From the NCBI GenBank assembly GCA_025738555.1, contig JAOVFP010000016.1:3348001-3412000 (forward strand): a DNA stretch of 64,000 nt, read 5' to 3'. This DNA is from Cyathus striatus (Eukaryota; Basidiomycota; Agaricomycetes; Agaricales; Nidulariaceae). Below, piece after piece: positions 1 through 10,112 of this stretch. The number at the start of each line of letters is the position of its first letter. The stretch's first letter is position 1. The position numbers and the translations under genes are program-made. A model generated the notes under the pieces. The model saw only the letters and a program-made list of their open reading frames with translations. It did not search any database and had not been told where the DNA came from.

Positions 1-2
1 GA

Positions 3-155
3 CCGCCAAATGCTCGACACCTCTCTCCCCTCCTCATCGATTCCGCCGGGAACCAACACTGGACACTACAGGAAATTATGCTTAAACTTGATATCCTCAT
101 GGGCAAAGGCAAAGCGAGAAAGAAAGGGGGTATAAGAACAGAGGGCGAAGCGTGA
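3..155 (+). CDS. possible 3' end of an upstream gene (partial)
   Basis: An open frame enters from the left edge of the window in frame 3 and runs about 50 codons to a TGA. The translation is hydrophilic and ends in a Lys/Arg-rich tail (around KGKARKKGG). There is no start codon for it in the window, so it could be the last exon of a gene lying to the left. I do not recognise the protein. Fifty open codons can occur by chance, so this is a weak call. Confidence 0.3.
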   Translation, partial: PPNARHLSPLLIDSAGNQHWTLQEIMLKLDILMGKGKARKKGGIRTEGEA

Positions 156-1013
156 TTGGCGGGATGATGAAGGAGACTTGGGGTACCGCCCCATTGTGTC
201 TCCGGCCGATTGTGACGAGTGCGGTTATGGTTCCTCCGTTTGGGGTTGAAGGTGCTAAGAAAGGATGGTTTGTGGGACTGCGGCGTAGCGTGGGGGATGG
301 TGTGTGTTTTATGTTGATTATAATTATATCGCTTTAATCTACTTTTATATTTAGTTTCGGGATGGATAGACCAGGATGCCGTACGATAATGAAAACAAAA
401 GAACTTACACATCATCTTTGGCTGGCTTGACAACGATATGCGGTACAACACATATCTCACCACTTGCCCGGCCACACATAACCCCACAATTGATTAAACA
501 CTGTTCAGCTATGCAGCCTCGACGTGACGCCTATGTTGTCTACCAATTCCAAGCTAAAAAGATGGGGAGACTGCTTGCAGTTTGCAGTCTGCACAATGAC
601 TTTTCTGGCGATGAGTCAATAGTACGCTAGCATCGTACACTTGTACAAGGTGAAGGCCGGAAATACTTATATTTAGAGACGCGTTCAAACCACGTCAAAA
701 GCCATTCCTGGTCCATTCCCGCACGTTCATGCGTACCTGCAATACATATGCAAGGCCATGAATCCCCTCTGTCCTATCAAACCGCCCCCACTTAATACGT
801 TGTTGCGCGTTACCTCAGAACCGCGAAATCTTCCCACTGAAAACGCCCACGAAGAAGGAAAAATCTATCTTTAGAGTTTGTGACTTGGAACTGGAAATGT
901 CGGACAATCAGGCACCCCGAATGGATCGTCGGCGTGTGTATTTTGAGTCAATCAGAGTCGTTCATGCGAACGCGTCGAGACGTGTTTCTTAATCGGAAGC
1001 TATCAGAAACGCG
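156..1013. other. intergenic, upstream of DUF4246 copy A
   Basis: Only short, unconvincing open frames are present. The right end leads into the promoter of DUF4246 copy A. I see no RNA gene or repeat here. Confidence 0.5.
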
Positions 1014-1032
1014 TATAAATGCGCGTTGACCA
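1014..1032 (+). promoter_or_regulatory. TATA box and conserved downstream block of DUF4246 copy A
   Basis: TATAAAT begins about 85 bp upstream of the ATG at 1099 and is followed at once by GCGCGTTGACC. The intact copies B and C carry the same arrangement: TATATAAGGCGCGTTAACC at 15521-15539 and TATAAAAGGCGCGTCGAAC near 18349-18367, both on the minus strand. The TATA-like element is seen directly. That the block is a shared core promoter is inferred from its position and conservation in the three paralogs. Confidence 0.6.
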
Positions 1033-1098
1033 TCGCCCAATCCGAGCAACAACCGCACTCTTTATGCTCCCTGCACCTTGCACCTAATTCAAAACACC

Positions 1099-3022
1099 AT
1101 GGCGCACCAACCAATGTATAATGACGAATCAGGCGGCACATTTCTCCCGGGGTACGGACGCCCTTTGAAAGACCGCACATCCTACTATAAAGATGGTAAG
1201 CCGTTCCCTAGCACTCTCAGTTCGGAGGATTTGCATACGGGATATGCGTCGTGAGTGCTTTCATGCCCGAAGTATTCAGAGCTGATGCTAGTTAGTGGAC
1301 GGGCTAAAACTCTCCGTGAACTCACGATGCTTCACATCATGGAAGAGCTTACGGATAAACCTGGTTGGGAGACGAAGGTACGTTCATGCTTTTTCAATCG
1401 ATTGTAGTGCTATAAAGATATCTCCTTCAGATTCTGAACGAAACGATCACTTCGAAATGGAGGGAAGAAATTCTCACGAGCGGCGAAGACGTCTCTTCCA
1501 AGATGATTGATTTCATCTTCGATGAGCTAAGGTACAAAGCTAAGCTATTCGCACAAACAGGAGTCATAGTGGTCTTTGACCGGGAAGGCGTCATCAAGTC
1601 CGACACGATGGTGCCTGAGGAACTGAAAGTGGCTCTGGTGGAAGCTGTGAAGCCTCTTGAAGACGTCCCGGATAGTCAGAAAGATTGGCACCCAGGCTCG
1701 AATGAGAAGGTGCTTGACCTTGTGCATCCGTCCCTGTTTCCTCTGGTGTATGGATTGAGCCGTATTCTACCTCGAGGGCGGATGAGTGTTGAGGAAGGGC
1801 TGGAGAGGGCTGGAGAAGGGGTTGTAGTTTCTGCTGAGAAATTGTTATCAAAAGGCCGAGTCTATAGTGAAAAGTTCCAGTGGTTGCCTTGCGAGGTCAA
1901 TATCCGCGGTGAGAAGGCTAGGTATATCATACAATCTGTTGACACAGTACCCGAGTCTGACGATACGTTGCGCAGGATTACAAGTTATATCAACAATCTT
2001 CATCCCAGGCACCATAAAGAACTCTACGGCCTCATCGAGCAGTTGATTGACTACGCCATCCTGCTCTGGGACAAGGTCCTTACTCCTCTCCAGGACCGGA
2101 GAATGAGAATCAAACGCATCGAATATAAGACGGCAGAGTACGATCGCTACTATGACGATCTCCCAGAGTCTGAGGGGCCTCCGCAGGAAGATGGGGAAGA
2201 TGAAGAAGACTATGACGAGCGCAGACGTGAATGGTTCAATACCGTGCGAGTCTGCATTCAGCCTGAACCCGTTGACTTCGCGCCTCCTACAATTGCGAAT
2301 CCTGTGTGCCTCCGAGAGGAGTATCAGGAGTACGGATTACAAGTCATCGTAAAGCTGGCAAACATCCAACTTACACCTGAGAAGCCTGAGTATGAAGGCG
2401 GGTCTTGGCACATTGAAGGGCAGATGGTGAGATCCATGTTCAATGTTGCTGAATCGGTCTTGACAAGCGGATGTATAGAACGAACACATTGTTTCAACAG
2501 CGTTATACTACTACTCTTCCGAGAATATCACCACTTCCAAGCTGGCCTTCCGCCAGAAATGTTCGTCAGACTCTGTAGTTGATGTGGGTTATGAACAAGA
2601 CGACCACGACTGGCTTCAGCATGTCTTTGGATTGGGTAATGATGGTCCAGCCATACAGGTTCTCGGTGGTGTGAACACGCCCGAAGGTCGTCTCCTTGCA
2701 TTTCCCAACATCCGACCCGACTAAGCCAGGACATCGGAAGATCGTCGCGCTTTTCCTTGTGGATCCCCACTTTAAAGTTATCAGTACTGCGAACGTTCCG
2801 TGCCAGAGAAAGGATTGGTGGCGGGAGGAATTGGATGCGAGAAAGTCACTTGGGAAGCTTCCTCCGGAGCTGACGAGCTTGGTGGCTAAGGATGTTGATT
2901 TTCCGTATGCTATGGAGAAGGCGAAAGAGTTGAGGTTAGAGCTTATGGAAGAGCGGAAGGCGTTTGTTGTAGAGCATGATGGCGTGTTTCATAGTGAGCG
3001 GTTTTCTTTGTGTGAACATTAA
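1099..3022 (+). pseudogene. DUF4246 family protein, copy A, broken by a ~32 bp deletion
   Basis: The exon plan matches intact copies B and C: exon 1 is 1099-1250 (152 nt), exon 2 is 1296-1377 (82 nt), then 1431-1921, 1976-2426 and 2479 onward, with GT...AG introns. The product starts MAHQPMYND and carries family blocks such as WHPGSNEKVLDLVHPSLFP and GGSWHIEGQ. In the last exon, right after LLAFPN, about 32 bp present in B and C are missing. This removes the LQHQVQPF block and shifts the frame, so the reading stops at the TAA 2722-2724. The remaining C-terminal part (PTKPGHRKI to the TAA at 3020-3022) stays open in another frame. DUF4246 is a fungal Pfam family without a proven reaction. The WHxE, QH and GHRK motifs resemble the metal and cosubstrate residues of 2-oxoglutarate/Fe(II) oxygenases, and if so copy A has lost one metal ligand. 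That mechanism is my inference. Confidence 0.82.
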
Positions 3023-3150
3023 TGTGGACTAGATAGTTTGACTGTGTGTTGGTTAGATGTTGACCGGAATTATTCGGTAGGTGGGTAGTGGAAGACGGTC
3101 AGTATGTAGTTTATAAGTTTGCTCGACAATTGCAATGGAATCCCTTCCGA

Positions 3151-3290
3151 GTGGTGTGTTGCACATTTTACTAGCTTGTACCAAGCTTCTTCCTCGCCGA
3201 GGTGAGTTTCTTAATTGGTAGCTGAAAACACTTATAAAGTGTGTCGATCATCATCCCAGTAACACCCTGTTCGTGCTTTAGGGTAAAGGT
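3151..3290. repeat. relic: fragment of unknown-family 3' exon joined to a DUF4246-type promoter
   Basis: Bases 3151-3200 read on the minus strand as EEAWYKLVKC, which matches EEVWYKLVQC in the last exon of the 3549-4403 gene. Directly next to it, 3200-3290 matches the region upstream of DUF4246 copy A: a GTTTCTTAAT-like block, TATAAAG at 3233-3239, then GTGTGTCGATC. Two gene families that are neighbours here are therefore fused in a decayed fragment. I read this as debris from segmental duplication. Confidence 0.5.
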
Positions 3291-3548
3291 CCAAGTACAG
3301 TTTGGCGGGAGTAAATGCTAAAATATAACAAGGCAAGTTTGGGGCCCACCGTGAACCTAAAAGTAGGGTAATAGTAACACACTAATAATCTTGAGGCGGT
3401 ATGGGTGGATATAGCTTAGGGAACGACCTGATACCAGAGATGAGGACTAAGAGAAAAAATATAGAGACAATCCAACAGCGAGTCAGATTTGAAACTGAAG
3501 AAAAAACGGCAGTGTTCCTATTGGTATAGATATGTACGTAGCGCAAGT

Positions 3549-4403
3549 CTAATCGGAGTCATTAAGAATCAGAAAACTACTGTTCGAAACTATATCATGA
3601 AATTCTTGCTTGTCAATCGCAATAGATGGACAGTCTAAGAATGCAATGTTGAATGTTGTTCCTCCTCTGCCCATCACACACTGTACTAGCTTATACCAAA
3701 CCTCTTCCCCTTCCTCTGCCAAACCACTACATCTTCCAATTAGCCTGTCAACCAATGCCGGTAGATTGTTGTTAATTTGATCCAATATGAACGACTTTTC
3801 AAGGGAATTGGTATCAGGAGAAATCGGCGGGAGCTGAAATACATCTGGGAGTGGCGCCTCAACAGGTTTTATAGATACATTTACACTAGCCTTTGCCTGT
3901 TCAAGCTTCCCTATAAAAATAATTTATCAGTTTCCACATTGAAAAACTACATAGCTGCATTTTACACCTTCTAACATTTGTCTGTACATAATTCAAAAAC
4001 CTTGACATTATTTGATCGTCCGATGGGCCAAGATTAACCGACATCAAGGTTAGTGCGCCCATGGCAACAATCGATCTCTGACAAACGCTAGCAAAGGGAT
4101 ACATTGATATTAATAATACCGCAAACAGATAAGTAACAGCGGTGAAAAATATACGTACTCGTGAAAGCTGTTACAAGATAGTCGGCATATTCTTTCATAC
4201 TCTTGGAAAAGGGCTTCTAGGCTTTCGGGAGTGTCTGATTCCAGAGAAAGTGAACGAAATTTTGACTCTGCCATCTCGGTGTGCACCGCCCGAAATTCTT
4301 CCCATTTCCCAGTTGCAGTGATCTGAGGTTTGCACTCGTCAACAACATCATGAAAATATATGAGTTTTCTTAGAAGCTCATCAGGGTTATATGGAGAACA
4401 CAT
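3549..4403 (-). CDS. unknown-family protein, copy 1 (possibly frameshifted)
   Basis: I do not recognise this family, but three members lie in the window (this one, 4866-5708 and 28988-29827). I chose the start at 4403 because MCSPYNPDELLRKL aligns with the start of the plus-strand paralog; an in-frame extension to 4505 is not shared. Exons are 4159-4403, 3968-4087 (120 nt, the same length in all three paralogs) and 3549-3910. The product is about 240 residues, cytosolic-looking, with no signal peptide or membrane segment; the C-terminal half contains WYKLVQCVMGRGG. With the conserved 57-nt second intron, one extra base after the acceptor puts a TGA three codons into exon 3. A 40-nt intron using a downstream GTAGTT donor restores the frame. 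The gene is either a young pseudogene or has shifted its donor. It is divergent from the 4866 gene. Confidence 0.6.
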
Positions 4404-4865
4404 GAAGAAGGACAGAACTTGACAGAACAAGTTAAAGAGGTAGATCGTAGCCGGTATATTTAATGATGTTGTGGCTCGTGGCTCGTGGCCCGTGGGCGTC
4501 GCCATTGTTTACTTTACATTGTAATCGACGTCGAACGAAGTCTAGACTTCTGACTCGGAGGGGGTACACAAGCGGAATAAGTCAAGTGGCGCGAGACGAG
4601 TGGTAGATAGCGGGCCGTCGAGATTATTTTCCTGTGGCCTCCACAATGGAGACAACAATAATGACTATGATTACTGCAATTGCGACGCCAATGATGATGC
4701 GCATCTGGAGGGATCGTTAACATTGACGAGACCACTCTGTACTACTGGACGAGGCCACGTGTTTTAGATACAAACAATGCCATATTTACATGCACAACGA
4801 ACTTGAACATTCACAAGTGAAGTACACTGACCTTTTTAACTTGTTACCATCACATATCTCTTCTC
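4404..4865. promoter_or_regulatory. shared spacer between divergent unknown-family paralogs
   Basis: This stretch of about 460 bp separates two inverted, head-to-head paralogs and probably holds both promoters. It contains a minus-strand micro-ORF at 4624-4704 (26 codons) whose product is almost entirely Ile/Val/Ala (MRIIIGVAIAVIIVIIVVS), like a single membrane helix. Whether that ORF is expressed cannot be told from sequence. Confidence 0.4.
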
Positions 4866-5708
4866 ATGTGTACTCCATATAACCCTGATGAACTTCTAAG
4901 AAAACTTATATATTTTCATGACGTTGTTGACGAGTGCCGACCGCAACTCAAAGCTGGAAATTTAGAAGAATTCGAGGTGGTGCATGCTGAGTTGGCGGAG
5001 AAGCACCATCGTCCACTTTCTCTGGAAACAGATACTCCCGAAATCTTGGAAGCCCATTTCCAAGAGTATGAGAGATTTTGCCGGCTTCCTTGCAACAGTT
5101 ATTACGAGTACGTATGCTTATTTTAACGGCTGTTATCTGTCTTAAATGTTAATGCCATTGTATCCTTTGATAGCATTTGTCGGAGGTCGATTGTTGCGAT
5201 GGGCGCACTGACATTAATGTCGGTTCACCTTGGCCCATCGAGTGATAAAATAATGGAAAAGTTTATGAGTTATATACGCTCAAATAGTAGAAGGTGTAGA
5301 ATGCAACTATGTAATTTCTCAATGTCGAAACTGACAAATTATTCTTATAGGGAGGTTGAACAGGCGAAGTCTACTTCAAACGTATTTATAACACCCATTG
5401 AGGCGCCACTGCCGGATGTATTCCAACTCCCGCCGATTTCTCCTGATACCGATTCCCTTGAAAAGACATTTATATTGGATCAAGTTAACAACAATCTACC
5501 CGCATTGATTGACAGGCTTATTGGAAAATGTAGTGGTTTGGCAGAGGAAGGGGAAGAGGTTTGGTATAAGCTGGTGCAGTGTGTAATGGGTAGAGGAGGA
5601 ACAACATTTAAGATTGCATTCTTGGACTGTCCGTCAATTGTGATCGACAAGCAAGAGTTTCTGGATATAGTTTCGAGCAGCAGTTTTCTAACTATCGACG
5701 AGTCTTAG
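4866..5708 (+). CDS. unknown-family protein, copy 2 (intact)
   Basis: This is the intact counterpart of the gene at 3549-4403, in inverted orientation. Exons are 4866-5107, 5174-5293 (120 nt) and 5351-5708. The second intron (57 nt) has a good CTGAC branch site and a multiple-of-three length, so the reading frame also runs through it unspliced; the paralog at 29 kb supports splicing. The product starts MCTPYNPDELLRKL and is about 240 residues, acidic to neutral, without a signal peptide or membrane helix. It contains ICRRSIVAMGALTLMSV in the middle and EEVWYKLVQCVMGRGG near the C-terminus. No catalytic motif is visible. Function is unknown; the local duplication suggests a fast-evolving accessory family. 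Confidence 0.75.
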
Positions 5709-7276
5709 ACTCGCGCTATATACCAATTTCCAGTAGCGTGCGCTGTCCCCTCCCCAAAGTTTACCCTGAATCGCGCTTCAATTATATCTTTGTATGTGCC
5801 TCGCAGACTTCATAGGTTGTTCCCTAAGTTACTGTAACACCCCTAGTATTACACCCATATCGTCACATGAAAGAGATTCAGATAGTCGTTATTTTTCTAT
5901 CGCTGTATCTGTTTCATAGACCCATTTCATACTGACTGACTGACAGCTCTCGCGCTGTCTCATCCTGTTGCTAAAAAGAGTACTACATTTACTATTATTA
6001 GACAATCTTATCGCTGGTTGCCTCCGAGTCTGAACGCGCGGAAAGTTCGATGTTGAACTTAACTCTACTTGCAAGATACTCTTATCATCACTTACTGCTA
6101 TTTATCTTACACACTTGCACACACGGCACACCTCAAGGCCTTAAGACTACTGTAAAACTTTCTATTTAATTGAGCGTGCTGACATTACGTGTATATATTA
6201 TTCATAGGCTTTCACCAACTTGTCTATCCGTATGCGCTTCCTAATTCTTCCCAGCCTCTCAGCTAACTCTCAGCTCCGAATCACTTGAATGTATTTGATA
6301 CGGTACTACTTACCTGAGTACTGAAATCAGGAAAGTGTAATCTGTTTCCACATACTTGCTCTGGTTTCGCTCAGTATTGTGAAGAGCATTGAAGACTTCT
6401 TATTCTCTCATTCCATGGGATTCAAGTGAACATACATGTTACCTAGTGGGGCTTAGTCACTTAAATAAAAACCCGAACGCTGCTGCTAACCTTCCGAGGC
6501 GCTGCAGTTGCCTGCGGGGTATCTTGTGGGCATATATTCCCGTCTGCCAGATAAGGTATGTAATGACATTTGATATATATATCCGGTGGCACGGAAGAAT
6601 TATGGGGCATGTTCTATCATACACTTGCCTATCATGCCGTTACCTGGGTCTCGCTGCTGTTATTTATGTTGAGCTCGAGTTGAGCACGTCCAGAACCCAA
6701 CTTTTCAAGTTTTGGGGAAAACTTTAAAGAGTCTTTCTCTTCCAGCAAGATTCCAGTATACTCTAGGATGCAGAGGATTTGTCTGGAATTGATAGTGAGA
6801 ATCTGATTTTTCTTCACTGCAGTTGGAAACAAGGGTCGCTTTGCAGGCTGTGCTAGATAGACATACTGGATGGAAACTGGACAGCAGTAGAATGTACGGG
6901 GGAAAGCACTTCCGTGGTGATAATATATCTTTGCTTTCTGCCTTGAATTTATGGCATTCGCATTGTATATTAAGTGTTCATCACCCAATTTACAGTGGTC
7001 ATCATGCGTCTGGGGCGGAAAATGACGCGGGAGATACCATATTAGGATTTGATCGCGTATAATAATTATATGTTTTGAGCTTTCCGTTGGCGCGCATCCC
7101 TGCGTCACGGTTGACTTTCCCCTCACCTTACCCTTCTTGTCATCGCCACCACCAGCAACTATTACTTCTTGCTTATCGTCTCCCCTTTCACCTTGACCAT
7201 CTTAGAAGATCCGACAAGAATAAGAACTAAACCAGAAGAACCTAGACTACTAACTACATAGAATACTTACTCAACC
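5709..7276. other. intergenic, no supported gene
   Basis: About 1.5 kb with short open frames on both strands (for example 6389-6727 plus and 6632-7126 minus). They lack family motifs, plausible splice partners or paralogs in the window. The last 100 bp before 7277 is CT/AC-rich, as in promoters of constitutive fungal genes, and probably serves IML2. Confidence 0.5.
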
Positions 7277-10112
7277 ATGAGTACAGCCAACGAGCACCCC
7301 AACGCAGCCCTCCTCGCCAGCGCTACAAAAGGGTTCGACTGCCTCTTTGGCAACGATATTGTGGGCGCCAAAAAGCGCTTTTCGGGAAAAGAGGATTCAT
7401 TCCATCTCCTTGGATTAGGGGTATGCTCATTTCTTGAGGCAGCACTTGGAATGGAGGTGTGTTGGTTCTCGATGTTGCTAGGGTTGTAGAAGGAGATTGA
7501 TGAGCCGTGAAGGAAGGCTTAATGACAGAGGCTTCTCGCTGTCTAACCCTTGCTGAGGCGGGGTCCAAGAAGGAGATGAAAGCGTCTAAGACTCACGGTC
7601 GTCCCCATGCGGGGTTGGAATGGGAGATTGTCAATGCAGATGCGGTTGTGCTGTTAGGATTGACACATGCTCTCAAGTACGCTTTTCTTCTCAAGATGAT
7701 TATCTGAAATCTAACGCTGATGATGATGAGTAGTGAATCATACATGGGCTATCTGCAGTGCCTGTACGCTCTCAACTCCGCACATTCAAAGTTCACCAAG
7801 TACGTTGTACAACCTATCCTCTCCTGTTCCCTCCTGATTTCCCTGTAGACTCTACAAAACAGTATTCCCCCTAGGATTCGAATCCTATGCCCATTCGCCA
7901 TCCTCCAGCACAACTTTCCTGCACCCAAATCCCTCAAGCGCAAGCATCGCCTCCGCATCCACATCTTCCTCCGCTGTTAGCCACGCATCCACAGTCACTT
8001 CCCCAGCCCCAGCCCGCTCTGGCTTCTTTGGCAGAATCATTGGCAGCGGTGGGTCAAGCACCAGTTTGACCGCTGGCACGAAGGATGCGAGGGCACATAT
8101 CCCGCATTCGGGCCGACCTGGGCAACTGGGAGAGGAGGGACCAGTGGAGGAGCTGATCCTTAGTGGAACTGCATTTGGTTTGTCCTCTTCTGCTTCGTTT
8201 GTGGGCGTGTTTGCTGACGCTGGGTAGGATATGGGCTGTTTAACCTTGTGTTTTCGCTATTGCCCAAGAAAGTACAGTATGTCTGTCTTGTTCAAGTTAT
8301 TGTGCTCTGCTAATATGGGTTTAGATCGCTAGTTGGATTTTTGGGGTACAAACATGACCGTGCGTTAGCACTTCAAGCACTTGCTGTTTCGGCGACAAAG
8401 AGTGATGTACATAGTGTCTTTGCGGGGTGAGTTCTTGTACATTGCAGCTTCTAGCGTCAAACTTCTACCTTCTCTCTTCTACCTTCTTGCATTGCCCTGA
8501 TTCTTCTACTGTGCCTTTCCCAACTTATGGTTTTATTTCTTGCTCCAACCTGCGTTCCTAACTACCATTCCTCCTGTTAAACTTTACTCCGAACATTATT
8601 CTGACTAACCTACTTATCCAGCCTAGTCCTAATGACCTACCACGGAGTCGTCCTCCTTTTGTCAGGTTATCAAGCTGACCATGCGCGCATTCTGTCGGAA
8701 TACAAAGTTCTCGTTGACCGTGTGGAGAAGCGCTATCCCCAGGGAGCATTATGGATCCTCAACAGGGTATGTCGGCGCGTTCGGCAAGAAGTCCAATCAA
8801 CTAACACAGCTGGCAGGCAAAGATACTACGTATGTCTGGAGACAGCATGGGTGCAATTTCAGTGTTAGAGAGTGGACTACAGCCGGAGAGGCCGCATGTT
8901 TTCGTACAGGGCGATATGATGGTCTGTTTACTTCTTCTTTCCTTTGCTGTTATATTCAGTTTTGCGATAGTTGATATTTGAGCTGTCTTGGACTCTCCTT
9001 TCGCAGAGGAAATACGAAGAGGCTGCAGATGCGTTTCTACGGATTGTCAAGATGAATAGCTGGAGTCATGGAACATACTATTTCATTGCAGCTGGTATGT
9101 CACTTTCCCTTCTTACTACTCCATGGTGCTGAGAATGCCGCAGGATGTTACTTCTCCATAGGAAACCTTAAACGTGCTCAGGAACTATTTGACCAAATCC
9201 CGAAATTGATTGACAAGAAGGTTGGAGGGAAGGATTTACCTACTGAAGTGTTTATTAAGAAGAAGAGTAAGTGCCGTTTTATTATTACGTGTGTTGGGAG
9301 GCTGACGAAGTGGGTAGTTGCATTCTACAAAGAGAAACAGTTGAGACGCGGAGGAAAGGAAGAGAACTACGTTGATGCGATCAGGATTAGTCCTGCTGAG
9401 GAAATGGCTATCTGTACGTGCGCTTCCTTCCCATCTTCTACGCATATGCTGACAGTCTACAACAGTCTGGAACTCACATGCACATATTAATGCTTCCGTT
9501 GCTCAAGCACATGTCTCAGACTTGATATCACTCACACCACCCGTAGCCGTCTCATCTCCTCTAATCACCTCCTCGCCCCCTCCCTCACCAACATCTCCAT
9601 TACCGGACCTCGATACCCCTGACGAACTGGCCCTTCGTGCTCTCCTGCTCGGTGTAAACCATCGCACAGCAGGTGCATATGTCGCAGCGAGGGAGTTCCT
9701 TGCCGAGGCGTACGAATACCAGTCTACAATCAAGGTGTCTACATGGATTAGCGGCGTCGCAATGTTCGAACTTGCTGTGTTGGACCTTATGGAGCTTGAT
9801 GCGGAGGAGAAGGCGTTCGTTACTTCTGTCACTTCTCAAGTGAACGGTCTGACTATCGACGGCACGCCGACGAGTGACCAGGCTGAATATCTTAATGGTG
9901 CGAATGCAGTCGGTGATAGGCAAAAGAAGCAGGAGACAATGAGGGATTGGAAGGCGGCGTGGAAGGTGACGTTGGCAGGTGCGAGTGCCAAGTTGGATAC
10001 GGCGCTTGGTCTTGCTACCAATGCGACGGACTTGAGCTCGAGGTTGGATAGTAGGATTATGATGCTTAGGGATGAGATTGAAGCTAAGAGGAAGATGGTT
10101 GGTGTGCGGTAG
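7277..10112 (+). CDS. IML2: IML2/TTC39 family tetratricopeptide protein
   Basis: Spliced from 12 exons (first 7277-7456, 7513-7676, 7734 onward; last ends at the TAG 10110-10112), giving roughly 700 residues. The N-terminus has the Iml2/TTC39 signature: [18 protein letters not shown], then [17 protein letters not shown]. Later blocks include [43 protein letters not shown], a TPR-like stretch ([16 protein letters not shown], then [22 protein letters not shown]) and a C-terminal [13 protein letters not shown] block. A low-complexity Ser/Pro/Ala loop lies near 7900-8080. In yeast, Iml2 is linked to clearance of protein inclusions at lipid droplets; the animal counterpart is TTC39. The protein has no signal peptide and should be cytosolic. 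All splice junctions keep frame, so the gene looks intact. Confidence 0.9.

Noticed and set aside
1545..1851. Minus-strand open frames over DUF4246 copy A
   Set aside because: Shadow frames of a well-supported plus-strand exon; no family motif.
5709..7126. Overlapping frames 6389-6727 and 6632-7126
   Set aside because: Opposite-strand frames of similar length without motifs; consistent with chance.
7870..7885. GGATTCGAATCC, resembling a tRNA T-loop
   Set aside because: Lies inside an IML2 exon, with no acceptor stem or anticodon arm around it.
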